Source: Asaia bogorensis (lineage in GTDB: Bacteria; Pseudomonadota; Alphaproteobacteria; Acetobacterales; Acetobacteraceae). Taken from it: a DNA stretch of 9,904 nt. The notes beneath the pieces are model-generated. The model was not told where the DNA came from, did not search any database, and saw only the letters and a program-made list of their open reading frames with translations. Shown here piece by piece: positions 1 through 6,504 of this stretch (its first letter is position 1; the number at the start of each line of letters is the position of its first letter). The stretch spans positions 1-9,904 of the forward strand of contig CAMBXJ010000114.1 of NCBI GenBank assembly GCA_945871455.1, written 5' to 3'. Position numbers and translations under genes: made by a program.

Positions 1-76
1 GATCCAGCAAAAACGTGCCGGTATCCGCCCGCCGCGCATCCCCGAAATAGCCAAGCGCACCGCATTGCTCCGACAT
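1..76 (-). CDS. Probable IS4-type transposase, N-terminal 25 codons (runs off window)
   Basis: Read on the minus strand, an ATG at 76 opens a frame that continues off the left edge. The visible peptide contains ALGYFGDARRADTGT, which resembles the F-G-D-x-R-R segment at the start of IS4/Tn5-type transposases (Tnp_DNA_bind region), where the DNA-binding domain begins. A strong Shine-Dalgarno, GAGGAGG, lies at 83-89 about 6 nt before the ATG, which supports this start. The family assignment rests on a short motif only. The next gene on the other side lacks a normal N-terminus, which fits an insertion element ending somewhere between the two. The rest of the gene, including any DDE catalytic residues, lies outside the window. 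It could be another small protein with a chance match. Confidence 0.5.
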   Translation of the reverse strand, partial: MSEQCGALGYFGDARRADTGTFLLD

Positions 77-77
77 A

Positions 78-104
78 CTGACCCTCCTCGTTCGTCCGGG
101 TCAG
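78..104. promoter_or_regulatory. Hairpin enclosing the transposase ribosome binding site
   Basis: A perfect 7-bp inverted repeat, CTGACCC at 78-84 and GGGTCAG at 98-104, has a 13-nt loop. On the minus-strand transcript the loop and the base of the stem hold the GAGGAGG Shine-Dalgarno of the probable transposase. Several insertion sequences use such a hairpin to hide the start site when transcription enters from outside; whether this one does so is inference. Confidence 0.4.
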
Positions 105-150
105 AGAATCGCGCGAAGCACCACAAGTCAAATTTGAGGATACGGTAGCC

Positions 151-2082
151 GTGACAGGGGGGCTGACTGTTGCGAATAATCTGGCGATTTCCAGTGGCAC
201 ACTTGCCGTTTCGGGCAATGCCACGGCGACCCTGAACAATTTCACCAATCAGGGCACGATCACGATCGCCTCGACCGGCACGGTTGTCGCGTCCGGTTCC
301 TACAATGCGGACAGTGTGGAGAGGATTGGTGGTAGCCGGGGCGTACTGCGCCTGCTGGGTACGATGGATAATGCGGGTGGCACGTTCACCTTGCCGGGAA
401 GCCAGGCAGTCAAATTGGACCAGCTTGGCACGATACATGGGGGTACGATCGTAGGAGACTATCAGATTCCCTACTCGGACCAGTTTTTCGTCACGGCGTT
501 GGACAATGTTGAATGGCAGGGAGGGCTGCGCGTCAGGACCGGCGGGAGTTCCGCTGATGAACCAGATAGAGTAAACATCAACAACGGATTTGTAATCAGG
601 GCGGAGGACGGAGCAAGTCCCGGGACGCTGACACTGGACTCTGGCATCGTCAGTTTCCACGGCGATCAGACGCTCGATAACGCCATCGTGCGCGTTGTGT
701 CGCAGAGCATGGCGCATAACATATTCCGATCAGAGAACACCCTGACGTTGGGAGCAGGAACCAAAATCCTGCTGGACGATGATGCGGGTGGCACATACGA
801 GCAGCACATCAAACTGAATGGCGTTGACACAAACAGCGCGATCTTCAATTTCGGTACCATCGACGCCCGCCCGACCAGTAAGGTCGCCGTCGTCAGTGCC
901 ATTACGACCCGTGTGCACAGGTTTGAAAACAGCGGTGTGATTTCTTCAACAAGTTCGTTGGGTGTCTACAGCTACATCTGGATTGAGTCGGCCATTTTCA
1001 AGAACACGTCCGGCGGCACCATTTCAGCGACCATGGTCGCTGGAAATAATATGGAGATTCTGGTCCCCCAGGCTACCGACTTCACCAACGATGGCACCAT
1101 CTCCATGAACGGCGGGTCCATCGATATCGATCCGTTGCTACAGGGCTCGGGCATCGTGACGGTGCAGGGCAAAGGCACGGTTGATCTCAATCTTGGTGCC
1201 ACCCAGGGTCAGACCATTGCTTTCATCGACAGCGGTGTCCTGGAACTGGGAACGCCTGCGCTATTCGCCGGCACGATTACCGGGGTTACGAAGGTCACGC
1301 GGATCGACCTTGCCGTGGCGGCAAAGGCCATTGCCTATACCAACAACCATCTCACGATGCAGTTGGGTGGCGGCCAGACCTTCAACCTGAACATCGTCGG
1401 CGAGAACCTCACCCTGAGTAATTTCGTCGTCAACACCGGGGCTGCCACGACCTCAATTTCCACCGATGTTCCGGCCCCCTGTTTCGCGGCGGGAACCCGG
1501 ATCGCAACCGACGTTGGGGACGTCATGGTGGAAGACCTCAACATCGGTGACAATGTGTTGACGGAACCTGACGCCGCACCGCAGTCAATCGTCTGGATCG
1601 GCAAGCGTCTCGTTGATTGCCGGCACCACCCCGACCCTCGCAAGGTCTGGCCGGTCCGCATAGCCGCCGGAGCGTTCGCGCCGAACCAGCCAACGCGCGA
1701 TCTGTTTCTCTCCCCGGATCACGCGGTCTTCGTGGACGATGTGTTGATCCCGGTGAAGTATCTGATCAACGGAGGCAATATCGCCCAGACCGAAGTGAAC
1801 GAGGTCGAATATTACCATATCGAGCTTGCCCACCATGACATCATTGTGGCGGAAGGGCTGCCAGTGGAGTCTTATTTGGATACCGGCGACCGCGCCAGTT
1901 TCGCCAATGGCGGCGCCGCAATGGACTTGTTTCCAGTGTTCGGAACCGGGGTCGGCCTTGAGATTCTGCGGGAGGCGTGCAGCCGAGCGCCGTTGGTGAT
2001 TGTGGGGGCGGTGGTAGAGGGTGTGCGCAGACGGTTGGATCGAGCACGGACTTCGAAGCGCAGGCGCGTCTCCGCGCGATGA
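151..2082 (+). CDS. Hint_2-domain protein with beta-helix-like repeats, probably 5'-truncated
   Basis: The product is a 643-aa protein in two parts. Residues 1-440 are low-complexity, Gly/Thr/Asn-rich and carry recurring F-x-N-x-G-T-I units (near residues 31, 232, 257, 283 and 311), as in secreted adhesin or autotransporter beta-helices. Residues about 330-385 have the I-A-F-x-D-x-G-x-L-x-L pattern that often precedes Hint_2. Residues 444-590 are a Hint_2 (hedgehog/intein-like) domain: CFAAGTRIATDVGDV with Cys444 as likely nucleophile, LSPDHAVF with His524, then the usual VEYYHIELAHHDIIVAEGLPVES block. The tail after the domain is Arg-rich. The GTG start has GAGGA at 136-140, 10 nt upstream. 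There is no signal peptide and the protein begins inside a repeat, while the frame is open back to a stop at 79-81. A probable transposase gene starts just upstream, so the 5' part was probably lost to an insertion. Function is unknown; a cell-surface or secreted role is inferred from the repeats. Confidence 0.8.
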   Translation: MTGGLTVANNLAISSGTLAVSGNATATLNNFTNQGTITIASTGTVVASGSYNADSVERIGGSRGVLRLLGTMDNAGGTFTLPGSQAVKLDQLGTIHGGTIVGDYQIPYSDQFFVTALDNVEWQGGLRVRTGGSSADEPDRVNINNGFVIRAEDGASPGTLTLDSGIVSFHGDQTLDNAIVRVVSQSMAHNIFRSENTLTLGAGTKILLDDDAGGTYEQHIKLNGVDTNSAIFNFGTIDARPTSKVAVVSAITTRVHRFENSGVISSTSSLGVYSYIWIESAIFKNTSGGTISATMVAGNNMEILVPQATDFTNDGTISMNGGSIDIDPLLQGSGIVTVQGKGTVDLNLGATQGQTIAFIDSGVLELGTPALFAGTITGVTKVTRIDLAVAAKAIAYTNNHLTMQLGGGQTFNLNIVGENLTLSNFVVNTGAATTSISTDVPAPCFAAGTRIATDVGDVMVEDLNIGDNVLTEPDAAPQSIVWIGKRLVDCRHHPDPRKVWPVRIAAGAFAPNQPTRDLFLSPDHAVFVDDVLIPVKYLINGGNIAQTEVNEVEYYHIELAHHDIIVAEGLPVESYLDTGDRASFANGGAAMDLFPVFGTGVGLEILREACSRAPLVIVGAVVEGVRRRLDRARTSKRRRVSAR

Positions 2083-2181
2083 GCGGAGTGTAGCCCAGGA
2101 TCGATCCGCGGCCAGCCGGGTCGGTCGGTCAGGCAGATTGGGCGGTAATACCAACCGGCCGAAACAATGACCCACAGACAG

Positions 2182-2284
2182 TGCCTCTCCGTCATGGCGG
2201 CAGCAGGGCCAGCATCCACGACTTCCGTCGTTGCAGGTTGGGAAAGTCGTGGATGTCGGCCTGCGCCGGCATGACGGAGAAGCA
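2182..2284. repeat. Long imperfect palindromic interspersed repeat
   Basis: The left arm (2182-2224) and right arm (2244-2284) are imperfect inverted copies of each other. Shared blocks include TCTCCGTCATG near one end and ATCCACGACTT near the loop. Read on the minus strand, the right arm encodes R-H-A-G-A-G-R-H-P-R, a hallmark of a short repeat scattered between genes in many GC-rich proteobacteria. It sits between convergent genes (Hint_2 ending at 2082, hydrolase ending at 2362). It could fold into a long stem and end transcription from both sides, but no T-run follows it. The other parts of the 279-bp gap hold nothing else recognisable. Confidence 0.7.
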
Positions 2285-2361
2285 CTAACCGGAGAGTCAA
2301 TCTTTCCGTCGGATGCTTGCCTCGGGGGCCGGCCCGTTGGTAAATTATCTACCCCCAGTCA

Positions 2362-3210
2362 TCACCCAAAGAACGACCGTATCCGCCGCAGCAATTCCTC
2401 CGGCTGCTCCTCCGGCATCCAATGCCCGCAGTCCGCGATCACGCCGCCTTGCACATCATCGGCGAGCCGACGGAGGGATTCCACCACCTCCATCCGCCGG
2501 CCCCATCCGCTGTCGCCGCCCAATGCCAGCACCGGCATCGGCAGACGAAAGCGCGCGGCAATGGCCTCGTTGTCGGCGATATCCCGCGGAATGGCGCGAT
2601 AATACGAAAATCCCGCCCGCAGAGCGCCCGGTTGGCGATAGACTCGCAGATATTCGGCGATGTCGGCTTCGGGGATGGCGTCCGGGCGGTGGCCGTAGTT
2701 GCGGTAAAACCAGCCGAAATAGATATCCTCACGGCCGGCGACCAGGGCTTCCGGCAGGTCCGCGGTCTGGTGGAAGGCGTGGTGCCAGCGGCGCCCGCCC
2801 TGGCTGATATTGGCGCTGCCGTCGCCAGGGATCGCCACGTCCAGGATGACCAGTTTCTTTACCGAGTCGGGATGCGCCGCCGCGATCGCATAGGCGGTAG
2901 GCCCGCCCCAGTCATGCCCGACCAGATAGAAGGAACCGATGCCCAACCGCTGCAACAGCCGCCAGATGTCGTTGCCGACTGTCTTCTTGTCATAACCATC
3001 CAACGGCCGGGACGAATCCCCCAGGCCCCGCAGGTCCGGTGCGATCACCTGATAATCCCGCGCCAGGTCCTTCATCACATGCCGCCATTCATACCAGCTT
3101 TGCGGCCAGCCATGCAGCAGCACGACCGGAAATCCCTGTCCGGCCGTCACATAGTGCAGGCGCACGTCGCCCAGATCGGCATGATGATGGACGAATGGAG
3201 ACTCGGTCAT
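2362..3210 (-). CDS. Alpha/beta hydrolase, epoxide hydrolase-like
   Basis: This soluble alpha/beta-fold hydrolase is 282 aa from the preferred start. The oxyanion-hole motif is HGWPQ (residues 33-37), followed by DLRGLGDS, which is typical of epoxide hydrolases and haloalkane or fluoroacetate dehalogenases. The nucleophile elbow is GHDWGG with Asp100. The likely acid is Asp233 (GGDSGWG) and the catalytic His is His263 (CGHWMPEEQPEELL). Tyrosines in the cap region (YFGWFYRNY and FSYYRAI) fit epoxide ring activation and favour an epoxide hydrolase, although the natural substrate cannot be told. The ATG at 3210 was chosen because homologues begin close to the M-T-E-S-P segment. An in-frame ATG at 3240 with GGGGAG upstream would add 10 residues. 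The gene lies 50 nt downstream of the FkbM methyltransferase gene on the same strand and is probably co-transcribed with it. No signal peptide is seen. Confidence 0.88.
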   Translation of the reverse strand: MTESPFVHHHADLGDVRLHYVTAGQGFPVVLLHGWPQSWYEWRHVMKDLARDYQVIAPDLRGLGDSSRPLDGYDKKTVGNDIWRLLQRLGIGSFYLVGHDWGGPTAYAIAAAHPDSVKKLVILDVAIPGDGSANISQGGRRWHHAFHQTADLPEALVAGREDIYFGWFYRNYGHRPDAIPEADIAEYLRVYRQPGALRAGFSYYRAIPRDIADNEAIAARFRLPMPVLALGGDSGWGRRMEVVESLRRLADDVQGGVIADCGHWMPEEQPEELLRRIRSFFG

Positions 3211-3260
3211 AATGGTGCCCGCCTGTGATGCTCGCGTCATCTATAGCCAATCTCCCCGCA

Positions 3261-4004
3261 TCACGGCAGGCGAGCCAGCACCGCCAGGTCCGCCACGCGC
3301 TCCGGAGGCACGAAGTAGAACCCAAACACATAGGGGTGGGACACCTCGAACGCGGCCGGGGATGGAGACCCCTTCTGCATCGTCTCGATATCGAGGGTCT
3401 CGATCGACCGCCAGTCGCCATAGAACTCGAAATAGCCGGTGTAGCCCAGGGGCCGCAGCAGGTCGGGGATGGCGCGCGTGCTGCCGGCACGGTGGCGCTC
3501 CTCGATTTCCACCGAAATCACCGGCCGGCAGCGCCGCAACGTATCCAGGGCACCGCGCAGCACCTCCTCCTCGGCGCCTTCGACGTCGATCTTGATGGCG
3601 GTGACATCCGTCAGATGCAGGGAATCCAGGGTCAGGGTCTGCACGGTCCAGCGATCGATCGCTTCCACCCGCGGATCGTCACGTTGGATCGCGGCGTAGT
3701 CCTTGGCGATGGAGGCCCATTCCTCCTGCGCCGCCCCGCCGACCCGCGGCACCGCCAGGGTAACTGACCCGGCCTGGTCGGACAACGCCTCCGGCCGCGC
3801 TGTCACCCGGCCCGGAGGCAGACCGGCGATGGCCTGGCAAAGGCGGGCGAAGACCGGCGGCAATGGCTCGAACGCGATGACCCGCGCACCGGGGAGTTCC
3901 GCCAGAGGCAGGGTCAATCGTCCGTCATGCGCGCCGGCGTCGACGATCACACTCGGCGGGCCGCCGACCCGGTGCATGGCGCGATGAAACTCGATTTCCT
4001 GCAT
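3261..4004 (-). CDS. FkbM-family SAM-dependent methyltransferase
   Basis: The product is a 247-aa methyltransferase of the FkbM type (Methyltransf_21). The SAM-binding motif I is VIVDAGAHDGRLTL (residues 19-32), the acidic end of strand 2 is IAFEPLP (43-49), and the family-defining segment IKIDVEGAEEEVLRGA lies at 137-152. Members O-methylate sugars, polyketides or other small molecules, often in surface-polysaccharide or secondary-metabolite loci; the substrate here is unknown. The ATG at 4004 is preferred over one at 4121 because AGGGGG stands 6 nt upstream and the protein then has normal family length. The next gene on the strand is the epoxide-hydrolase-like gene, and the transporter gene diverges upstream, so the 5' gap of about 95-160 bp should hold two opposed promoters. 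I could not pick clear -35/-10 boxes. Confidence 0.88.
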   Translation of the reverse strand: MQEIEFHRAMHRVGGPPSVIVDAGAHDGRLTLPLAELPGARVIAFEPLPPVFARLCQAIAGLPPGRVTARPEALSDQAGSVTLAVPRVGGAAQEEWASIAKDYAAIQRDDPRVEAIDRWTVQTLTLDSLHLTDVTAIKIDVEGAEEEVLRGALDTLRRCRPVISVEIEERHRAGSTRAIPDLLRPLGYTGYFEFYGDWRSIETLDIETMQKGSPSPAAFEVSHPYVFGFYFVPPERVADLAVLARLP

Positions 4005-4084
4005 CGGTGTCCCCCTGGAGCAGCTTCGTGGGATAGACTGTTGGGATGGTCGGACGCGACTCAAGCGCCCGCAACCCAAAAATT

Positions 4085-4161
4085 GGAGGAAGCCCCGCAT
4101 GAGCCGGTCGTCCAAGGCCACCGCCCCGTGTCCTCGATTGCACCTCGGCGTTCGGCCCTAG
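4085..4161 (+). promoter_or_regulatory. Shine-Dalgarno and 20-codon in-frame leader before the DMT transporter
   Basis: GGAGGA at 4085-4090 is spaced 8 nt from an ATG at 4099. That ATG opens a 20-codon reading frame (starting M-S-R-S-S-K and ending G-V-R-P) stopped by TAG at 4159-4161. The frame is the same as that of the transporter, whose ATG at 4165 follows after a single Pro codon. The transporter ATG itself has no visible Shine-Dalgarno. Either this is a leader peptide that feeds ribosomes to the transporter by reinitiation, or 4099 is the original start and the TAG is a nonsense mutation or sequencing error. Confidence 0.5.
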
Positions 4162-4164
4162 CCG

Positions 4165-5091
4165 ATGGCCGAGGCCGTCCTGCCAGTCCCCACCGCGGCG
4201 GCGTCCGTTCGGGCCGCCCGCCGGCGCGCGATTATGTGCGTTCTGGCGGCCTCGGCGATCTTTTCCCTGGGGGCGGCCTTCGTAAAAGCGCTGACCGAAA
4301 GCGTGCCGATCATCGAGATCGTGATGTTTCGCGGTTATATCGGCTTCCTGGCGATGACCCCGGTGCTGTGGCGCCATGGCGGCCTGGCCGCGCTGAAAAC
4401 CCGCCAGCCGGGCGGGCATATCCTGCGGACGGTTTACGGGTTCTTTGGCACGGTCTCGACCGTCTACGGCTTCGCGTTCCTGCCGCTGGTCACGGTTACC
4501 GCGCTGGGCTTCGCCATGCCGTTGGTATTGACCGCCCTGTCCGTGCCTTTGCTGAGAGAGAAGGTCGGTTGGCGGCGCGCCAGTGCCATCCTGGTCGGGT
4601 TCGGCGGCGTGTTGATCATCCTGCGCCCATGGGAAGCGGCGGCGAGCGGATCGGCGGAACTCGGCGCCGTCGCCTTTGTGCTGGCCGGCGTGGTGACCTG
4701 GGCGCTGGCCATGATCACCATCCGCAAGATGGGCGAGGCGGGAGAGCGCAATGTGACCATCGTCGCCTGGTACACCCTCGGCACCGCCCTGCTGGCGACC
4801 ATTGGCACCATTCCGGTCTGGATCACGCCGACCGTGCCGCAACTGCTGGCCTTGCTGGCCGCGGGCGTCATGTCCGGGGTCGCGCAGTTGCTGATGACAG
4901 AGGGCTATCGGGGCGGCGAGACCACGCTGGTCGCACCATTCGAATACGGTGCGATCGTCTACACCACGATCCTGGGTATCGCGATCTGGAGCGACTACCC
5001 CGACGCCTGGGACTTCACCGGTGTGGCGGTCCTTATCGGGGCAGGGATGTATATCTGGCACCGGGAGGTGACCCTGGGGATCCGCCGCTGA
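4165..5091 (+). CDS. EamA/DMT-family inner-membrane transporter
   Basis: This 308-aa polytopic membrane protein appears to have ten transmembrane helices and two tandem EamA domains (about residues 22-155 and 165-300), the normal size and layout of drug/metabolite transporters. Seen motifs are EIVMFRGYIGFL at the start of helix 2, GFAMPLVLTALSVPLLREKVGWRR at the end of the first half, and the matching APFEYGAIVYTTILG in the second half. The N-terminus before helix 1 is Arg-rich, consistent with a cytoplasmic location. Members export amino acids, nucleotides or drugs, but the substrate cannot be read from sequence. The ATG at 4165 lies just after an in-frame TAG (4159-4161) and has no good ribosome binding site of its own; a better one serves a start at 4099. 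It diverges from the FkbM gene and converges on the CopD-like gene. Confidence 0.9.
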   Translation: MAEAVLPVPTAAASVRAARRRAIMCVLAASAIFSLGAAFVKALTESVPIIEIVMFRGYIGFLAMTPVLWRHGGLAALKTRQPGGHILRTVYGFFGTVSTVYGFAFLPLVTVTALGFAMPLVLTALSVPLLREKVGWRRASAILVGFGGVLIILRPWEAAASGSAELGAVAFVLAGVVTWALAMITIRKMGEAGERNVTIVAWYTLGTALLATIGTIPVWITPTVPQLLALLAAGVMSGVAQLLMTEGYRGGETTLVAPFEYGAIVYTTILGIAIWSDYPDAWDFTGVAVLIGAGMYIWHREVTLGIRR

Positions 5092-5126
5092 CCTGCTTTT
5101 CAAGGGCGCCGGACCCAATCCGAACC

Positions 5127-5170
5127 GGACCTGCCCAGGCGGTGCGTGGGGGTACGCACCGCCCGGGTCC
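5127..5170. terminator. Strong hairpin between convergent genes, likely bidirectional terminator
   Basis: GGCGGTGCGT (5138-5147) and ACGCACCGCC (5154-5163) form a perfect 10-bp stem with a 6-nt loop. It can be extended outward by CCC/GGG and partial GGAC/GTCC pairing. It lies about 40 nt after the transporter stop and immediately after the CopD-like stop on the other strand. No T-run follows on either strand, so intrinsic termination may be incomplete. Confidence 0.6.
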
Positions 5171-5173
5171 GCG

Positions 5174-5623
5174 TCAAGCCGGCACGAAGCCCAGGGTGAT
5201 CGAGATCAGGCCCAGCAGCAGGTTGATCCCCACCAGCTTGCGGATCGACTCAAGGGCGACAACCATCACCGGTGGCTCGGAGGAGCCGCGGAACACCCGG
5301 TAAGGGCCGAAAAACAGCCAGGCGAACACGCCGCCCATGATCAGGCCGAGGAGCATCATCGCATGCACCGGCCAGCGGACACCGGCCATCCCGCCATACA
5401 GGTGGATCATCCCGTAGCCGGTCAGGATCACCAGCGGCATCGCGTGCCAGACCACCAGGAAGAACCGTCGCAGCACCTGCCCCTGCAACAACAACCTCTG
5501 CCCAGGTTCCAGCACCCCCATGCTCGGCCGCAGCACCACATAGGTGAAGAACATCCCGCCGACCCACAGCGCCGCGCTCAACACATGCACCGTTTTCAGC
5601 AGTGCGATCAGCATCACAGTCAT
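5174..5623 (-). CDS. CopD-like small integral membrane protein
   Basis: This 149-aa protein has four predicted transmembrane helices (about residues 5-30, 55-78, 85-106 and 127-147). It resembles the CopD domain family of inner-membrane proteins. His13 in HVLSAALWVGGMFF, His60 and His87 lie inside or at the edge of helices and are candidates for metal or haem ligands. The closing segment RKLVGINLLLGLISITLG is typical of these short CopD-like proteins. Full CopD works in copper uptake; for short stand-alone members the role is not established. GGAGG stands 7 nt before the ATG. The ATG overlaps the stop codon of the upstream ParA gene (ATGA at 5620-5623), so the two are translationally coupled. 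The hairpin at 5127-5170 follows the stop. Confidence 0.8.
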   Translation of the reverse strand: MTVMLIALLKTVHVLSAALWVGGMFFTYVVLRPSMGVLEPGQRLLLQGQVLRRFFLVVWHAMPLVILTGYGMIHLYGGMAGVRWPVHAMMLLGLIMGGVFAWLFFGPYRVFRGSSEPPVMVVALESIRKLVGINLLLGLISITLGFVPA

Positions 5624-6249
5624 TCATGAACCTCCAAAATTTCGGCCGACAGGGCCTGCAGTTCGTGGGCCGCCACCGATCGGGGCGCGGTTTCCGTCAC
5701 GCCCAGGCCCAATGCGAAGGCGGCGGCAAATCCGGTGCGGTTGCCGATGGTGCTGGCCAGTACCGGCTGGCCGCGGGTGGCGAGGTCGGCGGCAATCGCG
5801 TCTTTCAATTTCGAACTCGATGGCACCCGGTTGAGCACGATCGCGACCCGACGCCGTTCCTCGGTCGCGAGCTTCAGGGTTTCCTCCGCCGCCCAGACAT
5901 CGGGCAGGCTGGGTTGCAGCGGCACCAGGACCAGGTCCGCCCCGCGGATCGCCAGCCTGGCGTCGGTGTCCACGCGAGGCGGGCTGTCGATCAGGATCAC
6001 ATCGTGGTCCCGCCGCAGCCGGTCCAGTTCCGCGGTCAACCGCCAGCCGGACACGTCGGAAAACGTCAGCCGAACCGCCGCCGGGGAACGGGCGAGGCGA
6101 AGCGCGTGCCAGCGGGTGAGGCTGCGTTGCGGGTCGATATCCAAAAGCGCCACCCGGCACCTTCCCGCCAGGGATGCGGCGAGATTGGCGACAAGCGTCG
6201 TCTTCCCGGTGCCGCCCTTCTGTTGTGCCAGTGTGACGACCACCGCCAT
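5620..6249 (-). CDS. ParA-family (MinD/ParA) deviant Walker ATPase
   Basis: The product is a 209-aa P-loop ATPase. The deviant Walker A is QQKGGTGKTTL, with signature Lys11 and P-loop Lys16. The A' motif is LLDIDPQRS (36-44, with Asp39) and Walker B is VILIDSPPR (84-92). Such ATPases form ATP-dependent dimers, usually on the nucleoid or membrane, to position plasmids, chromosomes or protein clusters. The length is that of the small ParA type without an N-terminal DNA-binding domain. No ParB, no parS-like site and no replication or chemotaxis gene is visible, so it is an orphan here. Its only close partner is the CopD-like membrane protein, coupled by ATGA. The ATG at 6249 has GGAG 7 nt upstream; another in-frame ATG lies at 6279. 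The frame stays open further upstream to about 7965, but that part is antisense to the CoA-transferase gene and is not ParA. Confidence 0.9.
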   Translation of the reverse strand: MAVVVTLAQQKGGTGKTTLVANLAASLAGRCRVALLDIDPQRSLTRWHALRLARSPAAVRLTFSDVSGWRLTAELDRLRRDHDVILIDSPPRVDTDARLAIRGADLVLVPLQPSLPDVWAAEETLKLATEERRRVAIVLNRVPSSSKLKDAIAADLATRGQPVLASTIGNRTGFAAAFALGLGVTETAPRSVAAHELQALSAEILEVHE

Positions 6250-6504
6250 GAGGTGACTCCGTGGTTGGATTAGGCTCATGGGACCAGAACCCGGCGACCT
6301 CCGCCAGGGGTGTGCGGGTTTATCGGCCGGGATCGGTCGGCGGCGACTCGGGGCGGCTTGCGTATGATAGCCCAGCAGAAGTTGAAATCCGGTTTCGTTG
6401 TCGTCGGCGCCGGCGGACCAACGAGAGATGGGGCGGGGTTCGCCATCGGCGATCGGACCGCTTATCGTTGGCGCCACCATACCAACGACAGAGGCGTCCT
6501 TCCC

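Noticed and set aside
2422..3228. Plus-strand frame of 268 codons antisense to the hydrolase
   Set aside because: The minus-strand frame has all catalytic motifs of an alpha/beta hydrolase; the plus frame has none.
3925..5303. Long open frames on both strands overlapping the DMT transporter and FkbM start
   Set aside because: Their residues are Arg/Gly/Asp/His-rich with no domain or membrane pattern, and they overlap a transporter with clear helices; they are mirror frames of GC-rich codons.
6361..6368. TATGAT as a -10 box for the CoA-transferase gene
   Set aside because: No acceptable -35 box stands 16-18 nt upstream, and it lies some 140 bp before the start codon.
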